A DNA stretch of 64,000 nt from Hahella ganghwensis DSM 17046 (GCF_000376785.1 NZ_AQXX01000143.1:1-64000); one strand, 5' to 3'. Shown: positions 1 to 8,197, counted from the stretch's first letter. Notes: a model not told the origin generated them from the letters alone. Numbers and translations are program-made.

Positions 1-254
1 AAGGTGGTGAAGTTGCGACCAATCGGCTGGAAGACCAGGAGTTATCGGTGCTGGCACTGCACTTGTTGCAGATCTCTTTGGTTTACGTGAATACCTTGAT
101 GATCCAGCAGGTGCTTAACGAGCCAAACTGGTTGTCACGGATGAAACTGGAGGACTTCAGGGCGTTGACGCCGTTGATATACGCACATGTGAATCCCTAT
201 GGGATATTTGAGCTGGATATGAACACGAGACTGCCCATTGAAGTGGCCGCGTAA
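1..254 (+). CDS. tnpA: Tn3-family transposase, C-terminal fragment (runs off left edge)
   Basis: The reading frame is open from the window edge (codons from base 3) to a TAA at 252-254, giving 83 visible residues. The text around [18 protein letters not shown], then [13 protein letters not shown] and FELDMN at the end, is the characteristic C-terminus of Tn3-family DDE transposases (TnpA, about 1000 residues), which carry out replicative transposition between 38-bp terminal repeats. Only the last tenth of the protein is present, so its activity cannot be judged. The stop codon abuts a candidate terminal inverted repeat, the usual Tn3 layout in which tnpA reads out towards one end. Family assignment is confident; subgroup is not determinable here. 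Confidence 0.85.
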   Translation, partial: GGEVATNRLEDQELSVLALHLLQISLVYVNTLMIQQVLNEPNWLSRMKLEDFRALTPLIYAHVNPYGIFELDMNTRLPIEVAA

Positions 255-291
255 AAGTTGGCGGTTATCGCAGCTACCCGGTCACTACCCC
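254..291. repeat. Probable right terminal inverted repeat of a Tn3-family element
   Basis: The 38 bases after the tnpA stop end in ACTACCCC, so on the other strand the element would begin GGGGTAGTGACC, matching the GGGG start and 38-bp length typical of Tn3-family ends. The reading of the neighbouring hydrolase breaks exactly at base 291/292, which marks the junction. Bases 292-296 (TGGTA) would be one copy of the 5-bp target duplication. The partner end lies outside the window, so the repeat cannot be paired directly. Confidence 0.6.
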
Positions 292-613
292 TGGTATTGC
301 TGCTTTCGCCAAATCCGTTGAGATCAAACACCATAACGTGATAACCCGCCCGGCGGAGAAACTCCGTATGTCCGTTTTTCATCCAGAATCCTTTCGCTAT
401 AGCTCCCATGGGGTGGACCATCAGTACTGCTCCTTTGATATCAGGTTGATCACTCTCACCCAACAGGCCGGAAAGAGTTGCGCCTGATCGACTTGCTACT
501 CGAAAAGGTCTCCACTGAGTCTGATCAACATTATCGGGCCATTGCCAGGGTCTCTCGAATCGGCCGAAAAACGGCTTTTTAAAGTATCGGTAAAAGGTGT
601 GTTTGAATTTCAT
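292..613 (-). pseudogene. Alpha/beta hydrolase, 5' fragment interrupted by the Tn3-family element
   Basis: From the ATG at 613 about 107 residues read as the N-terminal half of an alpha/beta hydrolase: a hydrophobic strand and oxyanion-type stretch AVLMVHPMGA, then a second strand YHVMVFDLNGFGESS. In the family the nucleophile elbow (GxSxG), the acid and the catalytic His all come later, and none are present. After codon 107 the frame runs into the transposon end and then into sequence antisense to tnpA, adding about 31 unrelated residues before a stop. The product is therefore truncated and inactive. It was divergently oriented to the GlxA regulator at 786, which may have controlled it. The 3' half may survive beyond the transposon, outside the window. 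Confidence 0.75.
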
Positions 614-688
614 GCCGTTGCCTTTTCATCAATTGTTAACTGATTTTGATCTGACCATGTGGGTGCTTAAATGCATGTGTGAAAGCTG

Positions 689-720
689 AATAGTAGAAAT
701 AGCGAAGCTTTCTCACTATT
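689..720. promoter_or_regulatory. Imperfect inverted repeat between divergent genes (possible operator)
   Basis: AATAGT-A-GAAA at 689-699 faces TTTC-TC-ACTATT at 709-720 in the short space between the hydrolase fragment and the GlxA regulator. A weak promoter-like pair (TTGGCA at 719, TAGAAT at 744, spacing 19) overlaps its right edge and points to the regulator. An autoregulatory site is possible, but it is inferred only from position and symmetry. Confidence 0.25.
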
Positions 721-785
721 GGCAAAAATGACAAATTACTTGCTAGAATTGCCTGACTTTGAGGATAACGTTAAAGGGGGGAATC

Positions 786-1805
786 ATGAGAATTACGGTC
801 CTAATGGCCGACAAGTGCTCTTCCACGAGTGTATCGGCCACTCTGGAGTTTTTTGAATGCGCCAATGTTCTGCACCAGTACTCGAATCGAAAAGTGACGT
901 CTGATCCCCTGGACGTTGATCCTCTGTTTCAGTTGGAAACCGCTTCAGTAGACGGGTTACCTGTGTCTTGTACCGGTGGTTTGAATCTGTCACCGGGATC
1001 AAGTCTGGCGGAGGTGAGCGAACCTCAGTTGGTGATTGTTCCTGGCTTTATGTTTAATGTTTTATCGGTATTGCCGACGCTGGAGAGTGTTGGGGAGTGG
1101 TTGCAGGAAATGCACAGCCGGGGTTGTTATATTGCCAGTATGTGCACCGGCTCATTTATTACCGCACAAGCAGGGTTGTTGGATGGACGATATGCGACCA
1201 CTCATTGGGCTTTTGCAGATCAGTTCAGCAAGCGATTTCCCCGAGTAAAACTACAGACCGAACGTACCGTGACAGATGATGGGCTGGTGATGTGTTCTGG
1301 TGGATCGACCAGTGGCAGTGATCTGCTGTTGCACCTGGTGCGGAAGTTTGCCTCTCCTCAACTGGCGTCCGAGTGCGCCAAAAACCTGCTGGTGGATAAT
1401 GCTGTTAGAAGTCAGACTCCCTACTCAAGTACGACATTCAAAAAAAATCATACGGATGCTGAGATTCTGAAAGTGCAGATATGGTTTGAGAAAAACATCT
1501 CCCGTCATATTCAGATGGAGCAGATTGTCGATCAGTTTGGGTTTAGTATGCGCAATTTTATCCGGCGCTTTAAGGACGCGACTGACCAGACACCCAGTCA
1601 ATACCTCCAGAATCTTCGAATTGAGCGTGCCAAACATCTGCTGGAAAGCAGCCGGGAATCTTTTGAGCGAATTACCTTGCATGTCGGCTATGAGGATGGC
1701 AATTCCTTCAGGCGTTTGTTCAGGGAAAAGGTCGGTTTGCCCCCCGGAGCCTATCGAAAGAAATTTGCCAGGGGTCGCATATCTGACGTCGTTGAAACTT
1801 ATTGA
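786..1805 (+). CDS. GlxA family transcriptional regulator (DJ-1/PfpI domain plus AraC HTH)
   Basis: The 339-residue protein has an N-terminal DJ-1/PfpI (class I amidotransferase-like) fold and a C-terminal AraC-type double helix-turn-helix. The nucleophile-elbow region reads YIASMCTGSF, followed by the family-typical TTHWAF. The AraC part includes FGFSMRNFIRRFKDAT and GYEDGNSFRRLFREKVG. Such proteins regulate nearby catabolic genes in response to small metabolites; the ligand here is unknown. I chose the ATG at 786, preceded by AAAGGGGG, over an in-frame TTG nine codons upstream. Its 3' end overlaps the convergent LysE gene by a few bases. Its divergent partner, an alpha/beta hydrolase, has been destroyed by a transposon, so the regulator may have lost its target. 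Confidence 0.88.
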   Translation: MRITVLMADKCSSTSVSATLEFFECANVLHQYSNRKVTSDPLDVDPLFQLETASVDGLPVSCTGGLNLSPGSSLAEVSEPQLVIVPGFMFNVLSVLPTLESVGEWLQEMHSRGCYIASMCTGSFITAQAGLLDGRYATTHWAFADQFSKRFPRVKLQTERTVTDDGLVMCSGGSTSGSDLLLHLVRKFASPQLASECAKNLLVDNAVRSQTPYSSTTFKKNHTDAEILKVQIWFEKNISRHIQMEQIVDQFGFSMRNFIRRFKDATDQTPSQYLQNLRIERAKHLLESSRESFERITLHVGYEDGNSFRRLFREKVGLPPGAYRKKFARGRISDVVETY

Positions 1806-2431
1806 TTCGCGGAAGTCACCAGCTTTACTCCCAGCAATGTCATGACGCCGCCGGCAGCCCGATCTACCCAGGCTTTGTAACGTAGGTAGGCATTGCGGGG
1901 GCGGGAAGAGGATAATCCAAGGGCAACCAGGGTGTACCAACTGGTTTCTATGGTGAAAACAACCAGAATCGCGCCGATGCCCAAAGGCCAGCCGAAGTGT
2001 TGTGGCAGAAAGGCGGCGAAAACACTGGTGTAGATAATGGCCGCTTTGGGGTTACTGACTTGTGTTCCCAGAGCGATCCAGAAAGCTCGGGCCGGACTGT
2101 GTATGACAACGGGAGTGGAGGTCTCTGATATTCCTAAGGGGCTGGCGGCACTTTTCCAGATTTTGTAGCCAAGATAACCAAGGTATATGCCACCACCGAG
2201 TTTCAGTACCAGATACAGACTCGGAACTGCGGCGAATATGGCTTGCAGACCCGCCAGGGCAGCCAGTGCAAATAACACCCCGCCAATCCCCATGCCCAGC
2301 GCGGACAACAACCCATGAGTACGTGAAGAGGCAACTGATTCTCGAGCTACCATCAAAAAGCTTGGTCCAGGGCTGATCGCGCCAAATGCGATGGCTCCTG
2401 CGATACCGGCCAGGGGCAATAATTCCTGCAT
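1799..2431 (-). CDS. LysE/RhtB family amino-acid exporter
   Basis: This 210-residue inner-membrane protein belongs to the LysE/RhtB translocator family, which exports amino acids or related small molecules. The N-terminal family signature is clear: a first membrane segment followed by GAISPGPSFLMVARESV, then GLLSALGMGIGG. About six hydrophobic segments follow, with NPKAAIIY in the second half, also typical. The start at 2431 is preceded by AGGAGG at ideal spacing; an upstream extension of 38 codons lacks family similarity and was dropped. It converges with the GlxA regulator and sits alone on its strand. Substrate cannot be inferred. Confidence 0.88.
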   Translation of the reverse strand: MQELLPLAGIAGAIAFGAISPGPSFLMVARESVASSRTHGLLSALGMGIGGVLFALAALAGLQAIFAAVPSLYLVLKLGGGIYLGYLGYKIWKSAASPLGISETSTPVVIHSPARAFWIALGTQVSNPKAAIIYTSVFAAFLPQHFGWPLGIGAILVVFTIETSWYTLVALGLSSSRPRNAYLRYKAWVDRAAGGVMTLLGVKLVTSANQ

Positions 2432-2705
2432 GAGAACCTCCTGAATAGTGAGTGGCGTTCTGGCAGTGTATTTGAGCCCTGCTGTTAGTTCAACAGACCT
2501 GTGAGAGGAGGCCGCTTTTGTTGATAGATATGTCAAAAAATGCATTATTTATGGCATATATTACCATCCTGCCTTGACCTTTCTGCGTCTAGAATCGCTA
2601 CAAAATTAGGTTGTTTATTCCAAAATATGGTGAAAATATCCGGTTTCCAGCAACCATAAGGCTGGTATTTCGAGCGTAACAAGACGGAATCAGAGGTGAC
2701 AGATC

Positions 2706-3491
2706 ATGAAGATGCAAGCGCAAGACTTTCGGGCAATGAAGTCGACAAAGCCTATTGCGATGTTGACTGCCTATACATGTCCAGTAGCTCGCGGATTGGA
2801 GCAAGCGGGAATACCTGTGATCCTGGTGGGTGATACGGTCGGAATGGTGGAGATGGGTTTTGACAGCACCAGGGATGTAACCATTGAGCATATGGTATAT
2901 CACATTGGTGCTGTTCGTCGTGGAGCGCCAAATACTCATATCATCGGGGACCTGCCCTACAATACAGATTGCAATCCTGAGGTAGCGTTGGAGAGTGCCC
3001 GTCGTTTGATGGCCGCCGGCGCAGATAGTGTGAAACTGGAAGGGCCAAAGGTTGAGGTGATTTCTCATCTGGTCAGACATGGCATTCCTGTTGTCGGCCA
3101 CACCGGGCTCACCCCCCAAACGGCAAAGAGCTTTGCGAAAGTCGGGCGGACCGAAGGAGAAGCAAAAAGAATCAGGGAGGAGTCAGCGGCAATTCAGAAC
3201 GCCGGCGCCTTTATGCTGGTACTGGAACATATTCCCTATGAACTGGCCAATCACATTACCAATACCTTGAGCATTCCAACCATTGGGATTGGCGCGGGGC
3301 CAAATTGTGATGGGCAGGTATTGGTCATCAATGACGCCCTCGGGCTCGGGGACTATTGGCCGCCGTTTTCCAAGCAGTACGCACATGTCAGTCAGTCCAT
3401 ACTGGAAGTGGCAAAAACCTTTTCCAGGGAAGTTGAGTCTTTGGAATTTCCAAACAATATCATTCAGTTCTCCAGTTCAGGAAGGCGTTAG
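2706..3491 (+). CDS. panB: 3-methyl-2-oxobutanoate hydroxymethyltransferase (ketopantoate synthase)
   Basis: PanB transfers a hydroxymethyl group from 5,10-methylene-tetrahydrofolate to alpha-ketoisovalerate, the first committed step of pantothenate synthesis in the cytosol. The 261-residue length and motifs match: VILVGDTVGM with the Mg-binding Asp43, GDLPY with Asp82, VKLEG with Lys110 and Glu112, GHTGLTPQ, and the catalytic Glu174 in VLEHIPYEL, then PTIGIGAGPNCDGQVLV. It stands alone, without panC or panD alongside; a hairpin follows at 3541. The pyridoxal-dependent aspartate decarboxylase PanP, which supplies beta-alanine for the same pathway, lies about 54 kb downstream. It could be a second copy beside a canonical panBC elsewhere. 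Confidence 0.9.
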   Translation: MKMQAQDFRAMKSTKPIAMLTAYTCPVARGLEQAGIPVILVGDTVGMVEMGFDSTRDVTIEHMVYHIGAVRRGAPNTHIIGDLPYNTDCNPEVALESARRLMAAGADSVKLEGPKVEVISHLVRHGIPVVGHTGLTPQTAKSFAKVGRTEGEAKRIREESAAIQNAGAFMLVLEHIPYELANHITNTLSIPTIGIGAGPNCDGQVLVINDALGLGDYWPPFSKQYAHVSQSILEVAKTFSREVESLEFPNNIIQFSSSGRR

Positions 3492-3540
3492 CCCTTTCTC
3501 GAGCCGGACTTCTGACAAGTCGCTTCAAATTTTTACCCAA

Positions 3541-3567
3541 GAGGCCTGCAGCTATGCTGCGGGCCTC
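3541..3567 (+). terminator. Hairpin after panB (likely terminator)
   Basis: GAGGCCTGCAGC and GCTGCGGGCCTC form a 12-bp stem with one G-T pair and a 3-base loop, about 50 bases after the panB stop. The following bases are only moderately T-rich. Confidence 0.5.
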
Positions 3568-3665
3568 ATCAATTCTGTAGATACACTGTTTATCTCGTAA
3601 GGCGCTGGTTAAACTATTGAAGTACTGCTATCAGAGCAGAGTTTTTACTATGGGCAAGTCAACGT

Positions 3666-3986
3666 ATGAGCGTCAATAAAAAGGAATCATCGGAAAAAAT
3701 ACCCGAGCAACGAAACACCACGATCAGAAGAGAAATTCAATCATTGTTAGATGAGGGAGAGTATTCGATCAGTGAGTTGTCCAAACATGTGCGTAAGTCA
3801 GAAAAGGAAATATGCGATCACCTGGAACACCTGTTACGGACCAGAAGTGTGAGGCTGAACCCTGCCAGATGTCTGAAATGTGAATTTGTATTTGATGAGC
3901 GGTTGAAGGCAAATAAGCCGGGAAAATGCCCTAAATGCAAAGCAACTCACATAGAAGCGCCAACCTTTATCTCCAGCAAGTTATAA
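3666..3986 (+). CDS. Small HTH protein with C-terminal zinc ribbon
   Basis: The 106-residue protein has a lysine-rich N-terminus, a winged-helix-like segment at about residues 20-65 (SISELSKHVRKSEKEICDHL), and a C-terminal zinc ribbon with two CxxC knuckles, CLKC and CPKC, about 20 residues apart. This layout matches the family of predicted transcriptional regulators with an HTH fused to a Zn ribbon (COG3357-like). DNA or RNA binding is a family inference, and no target is known. It is followed 16 bases later by a GNAT gene on the same strand and is probably co-transcribed with it. The Shine-Dalgarno is weak. Confidence 0.75.
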   Translation: MSVNKKESSEKIPEQRNTTIRREIQSLLDEGEYSISELSKHVRKSEKEICDHLEHLLRTRSVRLNPARCLKCEFVFDERLKANKPGKCPKCKATHIEAPTFISSKL

Positions 3987-4002
3987 GAAGGCCTCACATT
4001 AA

Positions 4003-4464
4003 ATGTTGATTCAAGAATACCGTTTGGAAAGGGCGCGGGAAATTGCAGATCTGTTCCATTCAGCTGTCCATGCAATCGATAACCGCCTGTATGATGCTGA
4101 GCAGAAAGAAGCCTGGGCACCGACTCCGCCTGATTATGCACTCTGGGCCAATCGCCTGGATTTAAAAAGACCTTTTCTGGCGATATTGGACGGCAGAGTC
4201 GCCGGTTTTATCGAACTGGATCCTGACGGCCACATAGATTGCACTTATACTCATCCCGGTTTTCAGCGTAGGGGAATAGCGACAAGTCTTTATCGTCATC
4301 TGGAAGGTGAAGCTCAATCAAGAGGAATGTCTCGTCTATATGTTGAGGCTTCAGAAATCGCATTACCCTTCTTTGAAAAGCACGGTTTCAGCCTGATCAG
4401 ACAAAACAGATTGGAGCGTGGCGGTGTAATGCTGATCAACTACACCATGGAAAAATTTCTGTAA
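4003..4464 (+). CDS. GNAT family N-acetyltransferase
   Basis: This 153-residue protein has the Gcn5-related acetyltransferase fold. The acetyl-CoA pyrophosphate-binding motif A is visible as HPGFQRRGIATSLYRHLE (R/Q-x-x-G-x-G/A form), followed by LYVEASEIALPFFEKHGF, the usual beta-5/alpha-4 segment. The substrate is not predictable. AAGAAGG lies upstream of the start. The gene sits between the zinc-ribbon HTH gene and a YciI-family gene with short gaps, which suggests one transcript through at least the YciI gene. Confidence 0.85.
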   Translation: MLIQEYRLERAREIADLFHSAVHAIDNRLYDAEQKEAWAPTPPDYALWANRLDLKRPFLAILDGRVAGFIELDPDGHIDCTYTHPGFQRRGIATSLYRHLEGEAQSRGMSRLYVEASEIALPFFEKHGFSLIRQNRLERGGVMLINYTMEKFL

Positions 4465-4487
4465 ACCTGCTGTTAACAAGGAACCTT

Positions 4488-4775
4488 ATGTTTGTCATTG
4501 AGATTGAGTACAAAGTTGAACTGGAACAAGTTGAGCCACTGATAGAGGAGCACTTTGCTTTTCTGGATAAGTATTACCAGAAGGGGCTGTTTGTAGTGTC
4601 CGGAAGAAAAGAACCGAGAACCGGCGGTATTATCATCGTAAAAAATGCCTCCCGCTCTGAGGTGGAAGAACTTATCAAAGAGGATTCCTTTTATCGGGAG
4701 AATGTTGCCGACTATAAGATCACCGAGTTTTTACCGGCGCGCGTAGGGCAGGGATTTGAGTCTCTCGCGACCTGA
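4488..4775 (+). CDS. YciI family protein
   Basis: The 95-residue protein fits the YCII-related ferredoxin-like fold. It has an N-terminal strand FVIEIEYKV, a helix with HFAFLDKYYQKGLFVVSGRK, and TGGIIIVKNASRSEVEELIKED followed by DSFYRENVADYKITEF. The family usually carries a conserved His/Asp pair thought to be catalytic; His23 in EEHFAFLDKYY is the likely counterpart. Biochemical roles differ between members, so no reaction is assigned. AAGGAA precedes the ATG. It follows the GNAT gene after 23 bases. Confidence 0.82.
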   Translation: MFVIEIEYKVELEQVEPLIEEHFAFLDKYYQKGLFVVSGRKEPRTGGIIIVKNASRSEVEELIKEDSFYRENVADYKITEFLPARVGQGFESLAT

Positions 4776-4830
4776 GTTAGATCCCCTTTAGGAAAAATAG
4801 GCAACTTGATTTAAGCAAAGGGAATCTATT

Positions 4831-5568
4831 ATGGGGCTAAAGATTGCCGTAGCGCAGATCTCCTCGGTCAGAGGGGATGTCGAAGAAAATCTGGAAAGAC
4901 ATATACAGGCGTCCGTAAAGGCGGGTGAGTTGGGCGTGGACTATCTGGTATTTCCGGAATTGTCTTTAACCGGTTACGAGCCTGAACTGGCGGCAGAGCT
5001 TGCATTCACCTCCGATGATCTGCGTCTTAAGCCATTGATTGAAATCGCCGGGAAGCATCAAATGAGCTTGGCTGTGGGGGCTCCGATATCCGGTGCTACC
5101 CGGCCTTTGATTGGCACTATCCTTGTCAATCCATCTGGAACCATCGACATTTATTCCAAGATGCATATGCATTCTGGTGAAGATCAATACTTTATGGCTG
5201 GCAGTGAACACCTGATTGTATCGATAAAAAATACGCTGGTTGCCAATGCCATTTGTGCCGATACCAGCCACCCAGATCACGCAAAACTCTGTGCTGAAAA
5301 AGGCGCGAATGTTTATGCAGCAGGTGTCCTGATTTCTGAAGCGGGGTACCCCTCTGATTCCGCATTATTGCAGCAGTATTCAAAGATCCACAACATGCTG
5401 GTGGTTATGGCAAACCATAGTGGACCGACAGGAAACTGGAAGCCAATTGGGAAAAGTGCCATGTGGTGGAGAGGTGAGTTGCTTGCCATTGCAACAGAAT
5501 CTGATTCATCCCTGGTGATTGCTGAATGCCAGGATGGAGCCTGGAAGGCGTTAGTGTCGATAATTTGA
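4831..5568 (+). CDS. Carbon-nitrogen hydrolase (nitrilase superfamily amidase)
   Basis: This 245-residue cytosolic enzyme has the full Glu-Lys-Cys triad of the nitrilase superfamily. The Glu lies in VFPELSLTGYEP, the Lys in IYSKMHMH and the Cys in AICADTSHP. Members hydrolyse omega-amides, carbamoyl compounds or similar small C-N substrates. HMHSGEDQYFMAG after the Lys resembles the branch of small stand-alone amidases. It sits downstream of the YciI gene with a 55-base gap, and its RBS is AAAGGGAA. Specificity cannot be read from sequence. Confidence 0.88.
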   Translation: MGLKIAVAQISSVRGDVEENLERHIQASVKAGELGVDYLVFPELSLTGYEPELAAELAFTSDDLRLKPLIEIAGKHQMSLAVGAPISGATRPLIGTILVNPSGTIDIYSKMHMHSGEDQYFMAGSEHLIVSIKNTLVANAICADTSHPDHAKLCAEKGANVYAAGVLISEAGYPSDSALLQQYSKIHNMLVVMANHSGPTGNWKPIGKSAMWWRGELLAIATESDSSLVIAECQDGAWKALVSII

Positions 5569-5739
5569 TCACCTCGACTTCACCCTGATAACTAAGCTGT
5601 TGTCTTCTTTTGTTCGATGGTCCTGATGATCGAACCAGGTCTGTTGAGACTTTATATATGCACTATGAAACGTCAACAGAGCCTAATTAAACCTGGTAAG
5701 AAACGCGCAAATCTTTCGTTATGTGCATGAGGAGAGAGT

Positions 5740-6222
5740 ATGGAAAAGTACATTGTGACAAAGGAAGAGATTGATGAGTATGAAGGGCTCAATAAAACTC
5801 ATTTCTTGAACCCGAATGCTCAGCGGGTGAATAAGTCACTGGGGGATATGACTGGCTTGAGCCAGATTGGATTTCATCTCATCGAAATCGAGCCAGGGCA
5901 TGAATCGACAGAACTGCATAAGCATTATCACGAAGAGGAATGCGTGTATATATTGGAGGGAGAGGCAGAAGCCACCATAGGGGATCAGATTTTCCCGGTA
6001 AAGGGAGGGGATTTCATTGGTTATCGAGCCGGCGGCGAACCTCACAAACTGATGAATTGTGGCAATACGATATTGAAATGCATTGTTGTAGGGCAGAGAC
6101 TGGATCACGATGTGGCTGATTATACGAGTCTCAAGAAGAGGATATTCCGGAATAAAGGGCTGAAATGGAATTTGGTAGATATCGAGAATATTGAAGAGCC
6201 AACCGCAGGCCGAAAAGCCTGA
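5740..6222 (+). CDS. Cupin domain-containing protein
   Basis: The 160-residue protein carries one conserved cupin barrel. Motif 1 is HKHYHEEECVYILEGEAE (metal-ligating His residues and Glu) and motif 2 is GDFIGYRAGGEPHKLMN (second-motif His), after EIEPGHESTELHK. Such proteins bind a metal and act as sugar-binding, dioxygenase or isomerase-type enzymes; I cannot choose. GAGGAGAGAG precedes the ATG. It appears monocistronic, with 171 bases upstream and a regulatory-looking gap downstream. Confidence 0.85.
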   Translation: MEKYIVTKEEIDEYEGLNKTHFLNPNAQRVNKSLGDMTGLSQIGFHLIEIEPGHESTELHKHYHEEECVYILEGEAEATIGDQIFPVKGGDFIGYRAGGEPHKLMNCGNTILKCIVVGQRLDHDVADYTSLKKRIFRNKGLKWNLVDIENIEEPTAGRKA

Positions 6223-6269
6223 GCGGGGAGCCGCCCCATCCCCGGGGAGTTAGGTAACCAAAAGACAAA

Positions 6270-6309
6270 GTACGTTAGTCATTATGATCGTACGTTAGTC
6301 GTAATGTCG
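6270..6309. repeat. Two tandem 20-bp direct repeats upstream of the DUF4336 gene
   Basis: GTACGTTAGTC occurs at 6270-6280 and again at 6290-6300. The bases after each copy also resemble each other (ATTATG and GTAATG), giving a 20-bp period, close to two helical turns. About 40 bases downstream come two AAACGTT motifs (6338 and 6352, the second within the palindrome AAAACGTTTT) flanking TATACT. The arrangement looks like a regulator-binding region in front of the gene at 6466. Confidence 0.45.
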
Positions 6310-6465
6310 TGATATTGCTTATTCGCAGGTCATAATAAACGTTATACTATAAAACGTTTTAATATCCTCCCAGTAAGGTGAGGTAGATGCCCTGGAAATA
6401 GGACAGAAGTGTTCATAAGTGACTGTCAGTAATAGTAACTAGGGAGTTTTGGAAGAGGGAGTTTT

Positions 6466-7149
6466 ATGCAGAAGTTGGCAGAAAATTTATGGATATTTGA
6501 TGGTGAACCGGTAACTTTTCTGGCCTGTCCGTTCACTACAAGGATGACGGTGATCAGGCTCTCAGATGGTAGTCTTTGGATTCACAGCCCGATTAAACTG
6601 GGGGCAGATCTTATGCAGTCCCTGTCGGCTCTGGGGCAGGTGCGCTATCTGATCGCTCCTAATCATTTGCATCATCTGTATCTGGATGAGTGGCAACAGG
6701 TTTTTCCAAAGGCCCTGACTTACGGCACAGATCAGGTCATCAAGAAAAGAGGTGATCTGAACTTCAATGGTTCCCTCGACCAGGAAGAGTCCTGGCCCTG
6801 GGCCGATGAAATTTCGCAGATGATGTTTACCGGTTCCCGCCTGATGCAGGAAACGGTATTTTTTCATTTGGAGTCCAGAACACTGATTGTGACGGATCTG
6901 ATCGAAAATTTCCCTAAAGCTCATTTCAATTGGTGGCAAAGAGTGCTTGCAAAGGGCGTTGGGATATTGGCGCCTAATGGAAAAACCCCCCTCGATTGGC
7001 GTTTGAGTTTTAATAAAAAGCAGGCAAAAATCCATTTTGAAAAAATGAAATCCTGGGCGCCGGATAAAATAGTGCTGGCCCATGGAAATATTATCGAAAA
7101 CAATGGTACTGAATTTTTAACACGTTCATTTGCCTGGGTGGGCGGATAG
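6466..7149 (+). CDS. DUF4336 domain-containing protein
   Basis: The 227-residue protein matches the DUF4336 family, distant relatives of the metallo-beta-lactamase fold. It has NLWIFDGE at the N-terminus, MTVIRLSDGSLWIHSPI, the histidine-containing APNHLHHLYLDEW in place of the usual HxHxDH, and DKIVLAHGNII near the C-terminus. Metal binding is plausible but unproven. It is preceded by paired repeats and a promoter-like region and followed 66 bases later by a small membrane-protein gene on the same strand. Confidence 0.8.
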   Translation: MQKLAENLWIFDGEPVTFLACPFTTRMTVIRLSDGSLWIHSPIKLGADLMQSLSALGQVRYLIAPNHLHHLYLDEWQQVFPKALTYGTDQVIKKRGDLNFNGSLDQEESWPWADEISQMMFTGSRLMQETVFFHLESRTLIVTDLIENFPKAHFNWWQRVLAKGVGILAPNGKTPLDWRLSFNKKQAKIHFEKMKSWAPDKIVLAHGNIIENNGTEFLTRSFAWVGG

Positions 7150-7215
7150 CTGGTAACTCTGAAGCCAACGTATCCAGTTGAATGAGCTAGCGAACTCAGT
7201 GCAGGAGAATCCGCA

Positions 7216-7569
7216 ATGAATGAAACAGCCGGTCAGGAAAACGCTTCTTCCGCCAGCAATGCCAAAATTATCTATATTCTGTATTTGGTCAGTATCATAT
7301 TCGGCCTGACGTCTATCGTCGGTCTGATTATGGCCTATATATACAAAAGTGATGCGCCGGAGTGGGTACAGACTCACTATCGGTTTCAGATCCGGACATT
7401 CTGGATTGGACTACTTTACGGGTTTATCGGAGTTGTACTCAGCTTTTTCGTGATCGGTTATCTTGTGTTGTTGTTTGTGCTGATCTGGCTGATCGTTCGT
7501 TGTGTCAAAGGGCTTAAAGCTCTTGACCAGAAGCAACCGGTAGCTGACCCTGCCAGTTGGATGTTCTGA
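7216..7569 (+). CDS. DUF4870-like small integral membrane protein
   Basis: This 117-residue protein has about three hydrophobic segments (residues 19-39, 57-73 and 74-92). Between the first and second is APEWVQTHYRFQIRTFWIG, a pattern typical of DUF4870-like small membrane proteins. Its function is unknown. GCAGGAGAA precedes the start. It is probably co-transcribed with the DUF4336 gene. Confidence 0.7.
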   Translation: MNETAGQENASSASNAKIIYILYLVSIIFGLTSIVGLIMAYIYKSDAPEWVQTHYRFQIRTFWIGLLYGFIGVVLSFFVIGYLVLLFVLIWLIVRCVKGLKALDQKQPVADPASWMF

Positions 7570-7917
7570 TTTTTTATCCCGGTTTTTGATGTCTTTCATC
7601 CTGGGGAAGCTGGATCCTGGTACCTGCTTTCCCCCTTCATATCTTCCGTTTTCTTCAGTTAACGATCTCCAGTTGTTCCAGTTGCTGCCTTATATGACAT
7701 ACTGTTCATTTTTGGGGCTACACTTTTTTGATAGCCGCATAGTTTTTTGGGTGTAGGCTTCAGAAATAAATCTCAAAAAATTAATGGATTGAGAGAGGCA
7801 TAGGGAGCTGGTTCAGAAATTCAGTTAGGTCTGTCCGTCGGTAAACGATCTTGCATAAGTGGCTCTGGTTAGGTTTCCTACTTTATACAGGTTCTTTGGT
7901 TCCATGGACGTTGGCCG
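7570..7917. other. Intergenic region without a recognisable gene
   Basis: No convincing ORF was found. A hairpin with a bulge (GGGGAAGC at 7603, GCTTTCCCC at 7626) could end the upstream transcript but lacks a following T run. The rest probably includes decayed upstream sequence of the solute-binding remnant that starts near 7918. Confidence 0.4.
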
Positions 7918-8184
7918 TTGGTATGCCCGGCACCAGTTTATTTTTTCGTCAGCCCCGATAACGAGGCGCTGGCTGAACGGCTTCAGACTGGATTACGGCG
8001 GCTGATTCTCAATGGAGAGTTTGACCGCCTGTTGACAGGGCATGTGAGTCATCAGCAGGCATTTAAACAGATGCAATTGGAAAAGCGCACCATCATCCGG
8101 TTACGAAACCCTGATCTTCCCCCTGAAACCCCTCTCGACGATGCTTCGCTCTGGTGGGATCAGTCTTTGTTTATACCGGAGTGA
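7918..8184 (+). pseudogene. Family-3 solute-binding protein, C-terminal remnant
   Basis: About 85 residues match only the C-terminal lobe of orphan periplasmic solute-binding proteins: PAPVYFFVSPDNEALAERL, GLRRLILNGEFDRLL and the terminal RLRNPDLPPETPLDD, which ends with a tryptophan-rich tail in this family. There is no signal peptide or N-terminal lobe; a stop lies in the same frame at 7870, and upstream sequence in other frames does not resemble the family. I infer a 5'-deleted pseudogene. It converges on dctD with 13 bases between them. The first in-frame start is a TTG without a good Shine-Dalgarno. Confidence 0.65.
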
Positions 8185-8197
8185 TGATTTCCCTGTA

